A stretch of 64,000 bases of DNA, from contig QPMI01000116.1 in the NCBI GenBank assembly GCA_004431415.1, positions 186,001-250,000 of the forward strand. Reading direction: 5' to 3'. The notes below the pieces were generated by a model, which was not told where the DNA came from, did no database searches, and saw only the letters and a list, made by a program, of their open reading frames with translations. Numbering within the stretch: the first letter of the stretch is position 1; each line of letters starts with the position of its first letter. This document shows positions 33,614 through 45,386 of this stretch, piece by piece. The position numbers and the translations under genes were made by a program. The stretch comes from Cyanophora paradoxa. Its lineage: Eukaryota; Glaucocystophyceae; Cyanophorales; Cyanophoraceae.

Positions 33614-36600
33614 TCAGGAACCGCTGCGGCGAATCTCAGGCGCGACCGGGTACGGGTGCAGGCCCAGGCGCCAGGACCCGTACCTGGTACCAGACGCACT
33701 CGAGGACGCTGCCGACGGCGTTCCAGAAGCGCGTCTGCTCGCCGCTGTACCCCCCTCAGAAACGAGAAGGGAGGAAGGGGGAAGGGAAGAGGCGGGGAGG
33801 GCGGACCCGAGGTGGACGAGCTCGATCATCTGGAGGCGGGTGGACTGCAGCTCCAGCTCCGTCTCGCGCAGGCGCAGCATCGAGTCCAGCCACTTGCCGC
33901 ACTTCTCAAGGTACCCCCGCACGTCCGCCTGGGGGCCCTGGCACATCGCCAGCACCCGCACCAGCGCCGTCCCGTCCCGCCGCGCCCCGCGCCGCTCCTG
34001 CCTTCCGCTCGACCGGGGAGGGGGGGAGGGGGGGAGGTGGGACGGGGTACGTGCACGCACGACGACGTGGTCGCGGAGGAGGCGGTGGAGGAACGGGGCG
34101 GGGAAGCGTTCGCCCAGGGCGAGGACCTGCGGGGGAACGGTCGCCTCGCCGGGGCCCGGCGCGGCGGCGCCGCCCTCCTCGTCGACAGAGTTCCACGCCG
34201 CCAGCACAGAGGAGACGGCGTCGCGGTACAGCTGCGCGGGTGGGGGGTACGTGAGCCGGAGCCGGAGCGGAGAAGCCTCGAAACGGGGCGGGCGCGCCTC
34301 GAGGGCGGTGTGCGTGCGCTTGCGGCGCTGGCCGATGAGGGGCGGCGCGTGCGGCCGCAGCGACATCGCCGCGTCGTCCACCGTGCAGATCTTCGACGCC
34401 AACTGTGGTGGGGGGTACGGGAAATCAGCGGGGAGGGGGCGGGAGGCGGCGGGTACGGGGTACACCGACCTGGAGGACCGCGTCCTCGAGGTGGAAATCG
34501 GAGGAGAAGAGGGGGGCGTTGGGGGGTACGCCCCCGGGGCTCCACCCCCCTGCCCAGTACGCGAGGGTTCCCTCGAGCTGTGAAGCCGGGTCAGAAGGCC
34601 AGGGGGGGGGGGCAAAGCGGGAGGGGGTACCTGGAACGCGAAGACGTGCGCGGCGTCCATCGCGGCGATCGGCTCGTAGAGAGGCTCCTCGCAGCCGCGC
34701 TCCATCCCTGCGGGGCCAGGGTCGGCGGAGCTGGGGGGGGGGGAAGAGGCGGGGGGGGGGGTACCGCGGATCTGGGCCTCGACGTCGCGGGCGACGCGGC
34801 GGGTCTTGCGGGCGTGCGCGGCGAGCTCGAGGAAGCGGCGCTCCAGCTCCTCGTACGAGGGCGGCGCCCCCGCCCCCTCCTCCTCCTCCCCGTCCCCCTC
34901 CCCCTCCTCCGGTGCAGGCGCCGCCGCCGCCGCGCCCGCGCCGGCGCCCGCGGGCGGGGGCGGGGTGAGGTGCTCAGGGTAGCGCTGGCGGATGAAGGCG
35001 AGGAGGTCGCGCTGGGGCCGGGGCGTGCTCCCCTCGTCGGGGAGGCAGGGCACGGTCACGCGCTCCGCCGCCGCGTCCGTCACGAGGATGGCCTCGCCGG
35101 CCGCGTCCAGCACCAGCGTCGGGCCGCCCTCGTCGGCCGCCTGCGCGTCGGCCGCCTCGCCGGCGGCCGCCGCCATCCCGGCGTGCGCCTCCGCCACCAG
35201 GGCGCACATGCCGCAGGGGCCGCACCGCCGGCCTCGCCGCCGCCCCCGCCGCCCGGCGCTCGCACGCCGGCGCCAGCCCGCGGTACGCCGGAAGCGCCCA
35301 GTAGTGCTGCGCACGGCTTCGATCAGCCCAGCGCAGCGCGGCTGGGCGGGCGGGGCCGGCGAACCAGGACGACGTCCCACATCATGCGGATCTCGAGGTT
35401 GTCGACCACGAAGAAGGAGCGGTCCCGCGCGTCCCGCGCCACCTCGCAGCGCACCGACAGGTCCTTCAGGCCCTCCTCGCCCAGCGCCGCCGCCGCCGCG
35501 CCGCCCGCGCCGCCGCCGCCGCCGCCGCCGGCTCCGCCGCCGCCCGACCCGCCCGAGCGCGCGTCCCCAGGCGCGCTCCTGCGCGAGCGCTGAGAGAAGG
35601 GCGGAGCGGCGGGCGATGCGGTGCGGCGCACGGCGGGGCGGCGGCGGCTGCTGCTGCTGCTGCGGCGGCGGCGCCGCGGCGTGGCTCGACGAAGCCGCGG
35701 CAGTCGAAGGCGCCCTCACGGACGTCCATGAGCTGGAACTCGGGGACGCCGACGGCCCGCGCCCCGCGCGCCCCGCGCCCCTCCAGCCGCTCCCGCGCCG
35801 CCCACACCTCGTCCGCGTCGAACTCCCACGAGAAGACCACGCGCCCCGCCGCCGGCATGTCGCTGCGCCGGCCGGTCAGGCGGCGGAGGAGGGCATCCGG
35901 CCGGCCGGCTCGCCTGTAGTCGGCCCAGGCGTCGCAGGAGTCGGCGAAGGGGCAGAGGATTAGCCGGACCGACACGCGGGTCCGCGGCGGCAGCGCGGCG
36001 CCGCCGGCGGCGTCGCCGGGCGCGTCGGCCTCGCGAGCAAAGGTGACGGAGGGCCCGCGGACGCCGTCTCCGGCGGAGCAGCGGAAGAGAACGAAGTCCG
36101 GCATCGAGACCGTGAAGCTCCGGTCCGTCCCCTCGACCACCGTGCTGCGAGGGCGCCGCGTGAGCGAGGGCCCGCGGCGCCGGGCCCGGTTCGGCGGCCG
36201 GCACCAGGGGATGTAGTGCGTTCGCTGGTTCGATTTGCCGAGGCCGTCTGTACAGCGAGCAGTCAGAGGCGCGCCGCCGACGGGGGAAGGGGCGGAGAAA
36301 GGTCTCACGGATGACCACTGCGCGGGAGACCGAGAAAAAGGAAAAGCGGAGGCGGTGTCAGCTCGATACGAGGCGGTCAATGAGGCGGCGGCTCCGCGGC
36401 GGCGCACCGGCGACGTAGAATGAAAGCAGGCCGGCCACCTTGGAGGGGGCCGGCTTGAACGGGATACGGCTGACACCAGCCGCGCTATCGTCGCCACCCT
36501 CGAGAAAGCAGCGTACGAGCTCCGTCGCGGTGGGTTTTTCCACCTTGCAGAGCCGCGCGAGCTCGTCCGCCGCCTACAGCCGCCCGGTTGACGGGTCAGT

Positions 36601-37012
36601 ACCGTGCGTCGAGCGGCGACGATTTGCTCGCACCTCTGCTACTGTCCAGTTCAGATTCTTTATCAGTTTCCTTCGATCTTCCTGATCCATGGAGCTGCAC
36701 GCGGGCGGAGCCTGAGCGAACCGGTCGCCCAGGTAAGCGGCACGTCCCGACGCACGAGAAGAACTTCTGCAGCCGGCTCGAGCCCTTTCCGCATCCGCTG
36801 ATCCGCGCGAGCTGCAGGCCTGCGTTGCATTTGCGACAGGCGGCAGCGAGTAAGCGGCAATTATACGGGTGGCTCGTGCCGCGTGCCCGGCCAGGCGGGA
36901 GAGCGGGGGCGCTGACCGACTTGCTCAGCGGTCTCCTGCATCGTGGCCTTACGCTGCATGAGCTTCTCCGAGAGCTTCGCCGCCTTCCCGGGGCGACCCG
37001 ACTGCTTTGACG
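33614..37012 (-). CDS. Unidentified multi-exon gene, possibly the 5' part of the MPN gene
   Basis: A plausible start at 37010-37012 gives MASKQSGRPGKAAKLSEKLM before a GTCGGTCAG donor. Later exons read right to left: AADELARLCKVEKPTATELV (about 36575), FTVSMPDFVLFRCSAGDGV (about 36110), RVVFSWEFDADEVWAARERL (about 35850), LKDLSVRCEVARDARDRSFF (about 35470), a CGPCGMC motif at about 35225, TLVLDAAGEAILVTDAAAER, LAFIRQRYPEHLTP (about 35000), SYEELERRFLELAAHARKTR, EPLYEPIAAMDAAHVFAFQ (about 34690), YRDAVSSVLAAWNSVDEEG (about 34220), VRGYLEKCGKWLDSMLRLRE and RFLKEVRERWAASQDA (about 33600). Introns begin GTACCCC or GTGCG on this strand. No family is recognised. Sequence continuity into the coiled coil at 33450 suggests a single gene, but I cannot prove it. 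Confidence 0.45.
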
Positions 37013-38491
37013 CCATCTGCTCGCGCTAGCACTGCGGATTGAACATGCACGTTACTGCTGCTTCATCAACACCGATCCGGGGCGCTGATCGGGACACAGC
37101 CGCCCCTGACCGCGGATCTAATCTCTAGCCCGGCTCGTGCGCACCGTGGCGCAGGAGGGCGTCGCCTGCGGTGCTAATCGCGCTCCCGGTGACGGTGCGA
37201 AGCGCTCCGTGCTGCGGATCGGCAGCGCTTGGCCGGCGGATTCTTTGGGGGGCGAAGTTTGGTTGGGGTACCGTCCGAGCAAGCGCTTGGGAGTACCCCG
37301 TCGACTGTTGGACCACGTACCCGGCCCTGAAGAACGTTAACTTTTCGAATTCGAAGCGCTAGCGAGTTTCCTCGCAAGGGAGCTCACAGATTGGATCGGA
37401 GCCAACTTCTTAATTCGCTTAGTTGTTATAATTATTGGGGCCCCAATGGGGGGAAACTTTAATCAAGAGATGACGTTTTGTGACGCCATCCGCATATAAT
37501 GCATATGCGTGATGCCTTTTTCCGATTTATCTCTTTACGAACCGACGAGAAACTTGCGTGACGGGTACACGGTGTTGTTGTCGAAATTCCGCTCATCGGC
37601 GTCATAATATTGCGTCCAATGAATCGGCGAACCGGGGCCCGGGGGTATATCGATATCGCGGAACTCAAATTCTGACCGCTGATTGAGATCCTTTTTTCTT
37701 CTCAGGGTAAACCTGCGAGCTTCTTCCGGCATTTCCATTGGCTAACTCACGTCATAAATCGATTATTAACAGGCACGCGCCGGATTAATGATGAGTGCGA
37801 CCGCATTGCGTACCCCGGGCTCGAGGCGGGGAGCAGCCTGCGCACGCAGCTCCCCAGGCTCCCGCCGCGAGTCCCGCGCGGCCGCGCAAGCTGAAGTCGG
37901 AGCTGGGCCGGGGCGTCGAGTCGTCGACCAGGCTCGGACCAGCCTGGCAGCTGCAGGCGCTGGGAATCGATCGGGCTGCGAGGAGCTAGTAGCCTAGTTG
38001 GCCCTAGTAGCAGCGGCGGGCGCGCAGCTCGCAGGCCCTGAGGATCGACGTCGACCGGGCGCGGCCGAGTCGATCTCCCGAAGTTCGGAGCGAGACTCGA
38101 GAACCTCAGCGACCCGCATACGCAGTTGCAACCTCCCCGACTCTCCCGGGTCCCGAAGTTCGGAGCGAGCTATAACTCGCTCCGGCCGCGGTAGTCGCGG
38201 GCTCGCTGCCGGGTCTCATTAGCGTCGCGAACCGCATGCGCAGTTGCAAGCTTCGCCTTGTCAGCATCAGCAGGATCAGTCCCTAGCTAGCTTAGCGGCC
38301 TCAGCCTTACTAGCTGGCCCAGCAGCCAGATTCGCGCCGTAGTAAGTGCAACTGTCGGGTCTCGTTCGGATTCGCGTCGGCTCTGCACTCGGCTGTGCCC
38401 GTTGCACAGCCACGGAGCGCATCTTTGCGGCGCACGATAGCAGCAGGGAGCTGCTAGTGTGTGAGAGCGTAGCTCCTCCCGCGGGTGCACG
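37013..38491. promoter_or_regulatory. Divergent intergenic region
   Basis: No supported gene between the divergent starts at 37012 and 38492. An 18-bp direct repeat, CCCGAAGTTCGGAGCGAG, at 38077-38094 and 38152-38169 (75 bp apart) and two copies of CGCAGTTGCAA lie 270-420 bp upstream of the plus-strand gene, a reasonable place for control elements; this is inference only. Confidence 0.3.
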
Positions 38492-39742
38492 ATGGCGGAG
38501 GCAGCGTCGGCGCCTCCCCCAGGCGAAGGTGGCCCAGTGCGGCGGCGGCTTTCGAACGCGAAATCGATGCACGCTTCCTCTGCCGGGAAGGTGGAGGCCG
38601 GGGGCGAGGCCAGCAAGGTCGCTCCGGCGGCCCATCGGCCTCCCCCCTCTTGGCACGGCCAGCCCCTGGACAACGTCCGCGTGGTCGACGAGTCCATTAC
38701 GACGCGCCTTGAGCTTCGCACCGCGCGCCACGAGCTTCGGAAGCTCAGGGAGAGCGCAGCCGCGGCTCCGGCGGCCACGGCGGCGGCGGGCCCGGGCGCT
38801 GATGATGACGAGGGCGGAACGCTGGCGCTGATCCACGCGAGGGAGCGGCTCATGCGCCTGCAGCGCCGCAACACGATCAACCTGGGAGACCTGCGCTCCC
38901 TGAGGCCGCCGAAGGGCGTGGCCCTCATCCCCCAGCTCCAGCACTTCTACAAGGCCAACGGTGCGCGAGATGGGTCGAAGGACTCTCGCCCCGCCTTTGC
39001 TGCTCACGCCCGAAGGCAGAGGGGGGGCAGATCGAGCTCTTCACGCCCCAGGCGCTCCTCCGGCGCGAGTCGATCCGCTTCGAGCCCCGCATCGTGCTCT
39101 GGCTGTGCGCCCCGGCCCCGCCCCGCCCCAGCCCAGCGCCTGGCCCCGCCCTTAGCTCCCCGCAGGCACCTCTACTGGCGGAGCATCGACCTGGACGGGA
39201 GCAACACGCTCGAGGAGGACGAGTTCGTGCCCTACGCCATGTGCGCCGTGTTCCGCTTCGGCCCATAGGCCTTAGCTTAGCCGATTCCCTTAGGCTGCTC
39301 TTCAAGCTGCTGCACAAGAGCAAGAGCGGGGAGTTCAACGAGGAGAAGGCGCGGCGCTTCGCGATGGAGGACTGGGAGGAGGACCGGCAGGGCAAGAACT
39401 ACATCAACACGGAGACCTTCATGGTCTCCCTCTTCCAGGTACCCCCGCCCGCCCGCCCGCCCGCCCGCCCGCCCCTATGCTCCGAGTACGAGGCTCCAAA
39501 GCGGCGGCCGCTCGTCCAGGGCTGCCTTTAAGCCTCGTCCTAGCTGTAGGCGGGTCCTAGCGTTTGTTTCGTTCGAGCGTTCGAGGCGATATAGACTTGT
39601 CCCCGGGGCGATTTCGAGCGTTCGTTCGTTAGCTCGCTCGCTCGCTCGATCGCTGACGGCCCCGACTGCCCGCCCGCCGGTCGTCTCTGCGGCGGGCCCT
39701 CGTCCTCTCTAGATATTGGGCCCCGCGGGACGAATTTGAGCG

Positions 39743-39803
<61 letters not shown>

Positions 39804-42800
39804 GGCTCGCCCGCCCTCAGCTCGTGGACACATGGACGGAGGGCATATCGGAGTGGGAGTCGGAGCTCTTCCTCCGCACCCTCTTCCACACCGCCATGAA
39901 GTGGGACCCCGCAACCGGCCGCTACGTCCTCCGCGATCTCGAATGTGCGTGAGCTGATAAGCTAGCTGGCCGGCTATCTATAAAGCCTTGATCATCCAGC
40001 TACAAAAACAAGCTCCTCCCAATGAGCTGCTGCTGCCCTCGCGGTTTGGTTGTCTGATTCGCGGTCGCAGCGGTGCGCATGGGGGCGGCTGTGGACGCGC
40101 TCGAGGAGGAGCGCGCGCGGCGCAAGGCGGCGGCGCGCGCGGCGTCCGGCCGCTCGACGCGCCGCATGTCGCTCTTGGGCAACAACGCCAACGCCCGCCC
40201 TGACCTCTTCTCCGTTGTCGCGGCCGTCATGCGGGGCCCGGACGGCCCGGGCGGCTCGGGCGACGGCTCGGGCTCGGGCTCGGGCTCGGGAATCGGGGCC
40301 GGCGTTGCGGGCGGCGACGGGGCCGGCGGCGCGGGCGGCGCCGGTGCTTCGGGCGCCGGTGGGGCTGGGGCGCGGGCGGCGCGGGCGGCGCGGGCGGCGC
40401 GGGCGGACTCGGCGCCGGCGGCGCCGGCGGCGCGGCCGGCGCGGGCAGCTTCGGCGCGGTCGGCTTCGGCGCGGGGGGGGCCGCCGGGAGTGCCGGCGGG
40501 GCCGGCGGGGCCGGCGACGAGGACGGGGAGGGCTCGAAGGAGAACGATTGGAGCCGCCTCTTCGCCTTCCGCAGGGACCTCGGTGCGCTTCTGTCGATTC
40601 ATGACCTTAAGATTGTGCAGCGAAGCTTCCTTAGTCGAATTAGAACCTTAAGAAGCGAAGCTTCTTTAAAGCATGGCATGTGACAGTAGAATCACATTTG
40701 TCGGGGCCCCGTCTCTTTCTCCGCCCGCCCTCCGTTCGGGCGTGGCTGATGCGCGGAGAACAGCGGCGAAGCAGGCCGCGGAGCGCGAGCGGGCCGGAAA
40801 GTCGCAGCGGGGCCGCAAGCAGGACGGGCCCACGCCCGCCGGTGCGCCCCGCCCCTCGCTGGCTCATGATCGCTGGACCGTACTCACTGGACCGCAGAGG
40901 GCCTCAACCTTCCCTTCGTGCCCCAGATCCGCGAGGAGATGTACAAGAGGCTCCTGGGAGGGCGCTGGTCCAAGTCGATCCGCAAGGCGAGCATCGACCT
41001 GCAGCAGACGCGCGAGGTGCGCTGCGCTGCGCCCGTGCTTGAGAGCAGAGCAGAGCGCTGCGGGTACCAGGAAGCCGCCGTTTCGGATTCGTCATCGGAA
41101 GAAGGAGCTCAAGCTCGCCTGGCTAGCCAGCTAGCTAGCTAGCTAGCTCTCTCCGCCGCACCCGCCCGCTCACACGGGACCTGCCCCGCCCCTCCCGAGC
41201 GCTGACCCGCAGCAGGCCCGCGGGCGCTCGATCCTCCACCAGGTCACCCCCGTCGACGAAATGAAGGGTCCGCCCCCGCCCCCCTCTTGCTTTCGTTTGA
41301 ACTACAGAAACGTTGATGTTGACCTTCTGAGACTATAGAAGAAGCTAGAAGCTAGAGAGAGGCGTTGGTTGGCGCCGATTCTGGACTATATGTAATGAGA
41401 GCCCGCTTCGCGCGCGTGCAGAGCTGCAGGAGCGGCTGCTGGAGAGCGCGCTGCGGGGCGCCGGCATCCGGGACGACGGCGGGTCGACCTACACCGGATC
41501 CTCGGCGGGGCCCTCCCACGCCGAGAGCCCGGAGCGATCCTCCGTCGCCGGCACCGAAGAACGTGACCCGGACCGCGAACGCGAAAGGGACCGCGAGACG
41601 AGCTACAGGTGAGCTTGAGGATGTGCTATATACATCGCTGGGAAGACCCCCCTGGCCTGCCCGCTTCCTAGTGCTGGGCGGGCCTAGCCCTCTATCTTTT
41701 CTCTACATCTACCGGGCTGGGGCAGGCTCGCTGGGGCGGGGCGGGGCGGGCCTAGCCGGGAAACCTGCAGCTGCCGCTTGCGCTGCCCTCCTCCGCCCTC
41801 GCCTAACCCCCGCGCAGCTACTTCGGGGCCGGCTCCGAGCCGCCGCCGCCGCCGCGGCCCCGCGGCCGCCGCTACTCCATCGCGGGCGAGTACACGCCGC
41901 CCGTGCCGGGCGCGCCGGGCGGCCCCGACGACGGCTCCCGCCCCGTCTCCATGTCCATCAAGAGACGCGTCTCCCTCCTCATGAACAACGTCGTCCGCTT
42001 CCCCGCGGACGGCCCGGGCGCCCCGGCCGCCGGGCCCCGCGCCGGCATGCCGTTCTCGTCCCTGTCCAACTCAACCGGTGCGGTGCCGCCTCTGCCCCGC
42101 GCCCTCTGCTGCCCCGTCGCCTCTCGCTGACCGAGCCGCCGCCCCCGCCGCCGCAGCGTCCAGCACGCCCAACACGGGCGGGACGGGGGGCTACGGTACC
42201 CCGGGCTCGGGCGCCTGGACCCCGCAGTTCGCTGGCCCGGCCCCCGTCGAGGCCTCCGGAGCCTCGGCTACCCCCGGCGGCTCCAACAACACCTCCGGAA
42301 GTGCATACCCCCCGCCCCCCTTCGTGACGCCTTCGGCGAGGAAGCAAAGAAACTAACAAACGCACGAACAGGCCGCCCGGGCTCGCGCCCAGGCTCGCGC
42401 AAGAGCGTCGGCATGGCGATCCGCGCGGCGGCGCTGGCCGAGGCGGCGGCGGCGATGGCGGCGCTGGCGAACGGTCCCCCGGCGGGGCTCTCCTCGCCGG
42501 GCGGCCAGTCGGGCTCGACGCCCTTCTACTCGCCGGCCTCCTCCTCGGCCGAGTTCGCGAGCATGGGCGAGGGCGACCCGATGGGCCCCGGCCCCGCCTT
42601 CACCGTCCGCTCGCCCTTCGCGGCCGTGCAGGCGGCCCTGGGCGCCGCCTCCGGCTCGCGCACGGCGCGGTCGACGGAGTCGCGGGGCGCCTCCCGCTCG
42701 CCCATCTACAGGATGTCCTCGGACGATGCGGGGTACGGCTCCGGCACCAGCTCCCCCTTCACCGTCGTCGGCAGCGGCGCGGCCGCCGCCGCCGCGACCG

Positions 42801-43067
42801 GCGCGGCCGCCGTCCCCCACCCGCCCCCCCTCGTGCGCTGCTTCCTCCCCCCCTCTCCCCCCCTCCCGGCTCACCTGACTCAGGTGGACGGCGTCCCCGT
42901 GGAGCTGACGACGTTGCGCTCGAGCGCCCAGTCGGGAGCCGCCCGCTCCCTTCGCTTTGCCCTCGACGTGCGCGCGCACGAAAATTCGGGTCCCGCTTAA
43001 AAGAGATAGGCCTCGGGTCCCGTAGAGGACGAAAGAATTCTTCGCGTTTCGGGGACGACTTCTCCCG

Positions 43068-43099
<32 letters not shown>

Positions 43100-45386
43100 T
43101 GACGGCCGGCCGCGCGCAGGCGGGCGGCAGCGGCTCGTCGAGCGCCTCGCCGGCCCCCTCGGCCACCGTCTCCCGCCGCTCCTCCGTCTCCTTCGAGGTC
43201 CGTCCGCCCGCCCGCAGCGCCCGCCCGCAGCGCCCGACGTTCCTAGATAGAAGCTTAAGGCTTGTTAAAATAGAAGCTTAGAGCTTGTTAAGATAGAAGC
43301 TTAAGGCTTGTTAAGATAGAAGCTTAAGCTTAAGTTTTTCCCGCCCGCAGCGCCCGCCGCGCCCGCCCGCCCGCCTTCTTCGCGTATGATCGGTCTGATC
43401 CTTATCCGTCCGCTTTTCGGCGCAGCCGTCGGAGGACGGGCAGTCGACGGGGCGTGGCCCGGAAACGAACCGCCTGGGCGGCCGCCGCTCCCTGGAGGTC
43501 CGCCTTTGAACCAAGTTTGAGGGCCCCGTGTTCGAGAACCTTGAGGATGCTAAGATATATCGAATGTATTTATAGCTGCCCTGGGCCCGCCCCTGTCGAG
43601 ATGTCGTTTCGGTCTTGGGGCTTCCAGTCCTAACCTCCTCGCCTGCGCAGGTGCCGTCGTCCTCGATGCCGCACGCCGGCGGAGGGGCGGAGCGGTCCCA
43701 CTCGGCCAGCCCCTCGATCGCCATCCAGGCGAGCCCTCCCTTCTCTTATTATTATTCGTCCCTTGCGTATTCTAATCGATCTTCTTCTTCTTCTTGTAGA
43801 GGGCGATGGCGGAGGCGCGGGCGCGGGTGGCGCGGGGCGAGGGCGGCACCGGCTCCTCCGCGAGCGATGGGAGCGCCGGCGAGGAGGAGGGCGGCTCGCC
43901 GCCCCCGCCGCAGCTCCAGGGACAGGGCCAGGGTGCCCGCCTTCACGTGCCCCGCATCCCGGGCCTCACCGCCCCGGTGCGTACTGCGACCCTCCGGCCA
44001 AGTCTAGAAAACTTGGGTGGGGCGGGAGACTAACACGATGTTCTGCCCTCCTAACGCCTCCTAACAACCGCCCCCCTTGCCCCACAGCTGATCAACGTGG
44101 TCCCGAACACGCCGGGCGGGAGCGTGAACAACAGCCTGAAGACGCCGCACGGGCCCCCCGACGGCGTCTCCCTCCGCGACGAGCTCCGACGCCTCCACGA
44201 GGCCGACCTCCAGGCGAGCACTAAGCATATACTAGTACTGACGATAGACATTATTATTAGACGTACTAGAGCTGGTGCTCAAATCGAGGTCCATAGATCG
44301 ATTTATGCTTAAGAGGACAGGAGCCCCTTCTCCCCGCGCCTTCTTGAATTTAGAAGGAATCTGAAGAGCGAAGGCCTAACGGAGCTTTGGTTCCTTCTTC
44401 ACAACCGTTCTAACTTGCGCGGCGGCGGCAGGCGCGCCAGGCCTCCTCCTCGGGCCCCTCGTCCACGCGGGAGGACCGCTCGGGGGCGGGCCGCATCAAC
44501 CCGCTGCACCGCCGCCTCTCCAACGCCGCCGAGTACCCCCCGACCGGGCCCGGCGCCTTCGGCCCCGTGCGCTCTACCCCCCCTAAGCTTCATCTTCTCT
44601 TCTATCTATCCATCCATCTGATCCCTACGGGCAGCCCGAGGCGGCGAGCCTGCAGCCGAGCCCGCGGCGGCGGGGGTCCGTCGAGCTCCACACGAAGCCG
44701 CTGGTCTTCGAGGGCGACCCGACGACGCTGCGGGGGGTGCCCGCTCACCTCTCGGCCGACACGGTCGCCGCGGGCCTCCCGGGGGCCCCTGAGCCGCCCT
44801 CGGCCCCGGGCGCCCTCTCCCTGGGGCCCTATGCGGACCCGTCGCCCCCGGCGCGGGCGCTGGCGCCCCCCCAGCAGCAGCAGCATCCGCAGCAGCAGCA
44901 GTCCGGATCCCTCTCGCTGGGGCCGTTCGAGTCGCCTCGGCGCTCCCCCGCCCGGGGGGTCTCGCCGGCGCGGCAGGAGGTGAAGGTATTCACCATCGGG
45001 CCGGCCGCCGCCGCCCCGCTCACCGTCGCCGGGATCGGCCGGCCGGCCGCCCCCGCCGCCCCGCGAGGCGGTCGCGTCCAGTTCGAGGAGGGCGCCCGGC
45101 GCGCCGACGGCTCCGCGGCGGGGGCGGCCCGCCCGGCAGGCTGCCCCACACCCAGTCGCAGCCGACTGTGGAGACGTCCGCGGCGGCGGCCGCGGGGCGC
45201 CCCGGGAAGCTGCCGCACGCCCAGTCCCAGCCAAGCCAGTTGGTCCCCCGGGGGCCTCGCCCCGCCGGTCACCACCGCCCACCGCGTCACGCCCGCCGGT
45301 TCGCCGCCCGCGGGCCGCACGTCGCGGCGGCGGCCGGCGGCGGCGTCGCCACGCGGCGCGTCCTCGGGCAGACCAAGAGCCACTGA
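38492..45386 (+). CDS. EF-hand protein with W-T domain and long Ser/Pro-rich tail
   Basis: About 20 exons. Start ATG at 38492 (MAEAASAPPPGEGG). Exons 38492-38960, 39020-39104 and from 39166 join in phase. The protein has LIHARERLMRLQRRNTINLG, IELFTPQALLRRESIRFEP, then an EF-hand, DLDGSNTLEEDEF, with D1, D3, S5 and E12 all suitable for calcium. Next comes HKSKSGEFNEEKARRFAMED and, in exon 39821-39944, LVDTWTEGISEWESELFLR with WDPATGRYVLRDLE. This module is shared with the gene at 23519. Downstream is a Gly-rich tract (40250-40540) whose frame appears to change near 40365, IREEMYKRLLGGRWSKSIRK, IKRRVSLLMNNVVRF, LRDELRRLHEADLQ and a long Ser/Pro/Gly-rich tail. The end at 45386 assumes a frame change near 45130 supported by the repeated motif PH(T/A)QSQP. 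Probably a cytoplasmic calcium-responsive scaffold (inference). Confidence 0.65.
39742..39800 (+). repeat. (CT)n microsatellite acting as polypyrimidine tract
   Basis: About 29 CT dinucleotides with one interruption lie 20 bp before the CAG acceptor of exon 39821-39944. The same intron begins GTACCCC followed by (CCCG)n repeats at 39445-39472. Confidence 0.8.
43243..43337 (+). repeat. AGATAGAAGCTTAAGGCTTGTTA tandem repeat in an intron
   Basis: Four copies of a roughly 23-bp unit (partly shown: AGATAGAAGCTTAAGGC) fill the middle of the intron between exons ending near 43196 and starting near 43425. The same unit is found in an intron of the minus-strand gene near 22.2 kb. Confidence 0.75.

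Noticed and set aside
32458-35593. Very long plus-strand frames (up to 980 codons)
   Set aside because: Composed of Arg/Gly/Pro-rich low-complexity sequence opposite the coiled-coil and MPN gene. No domain-like content or consistent splice signals on the plus strand.
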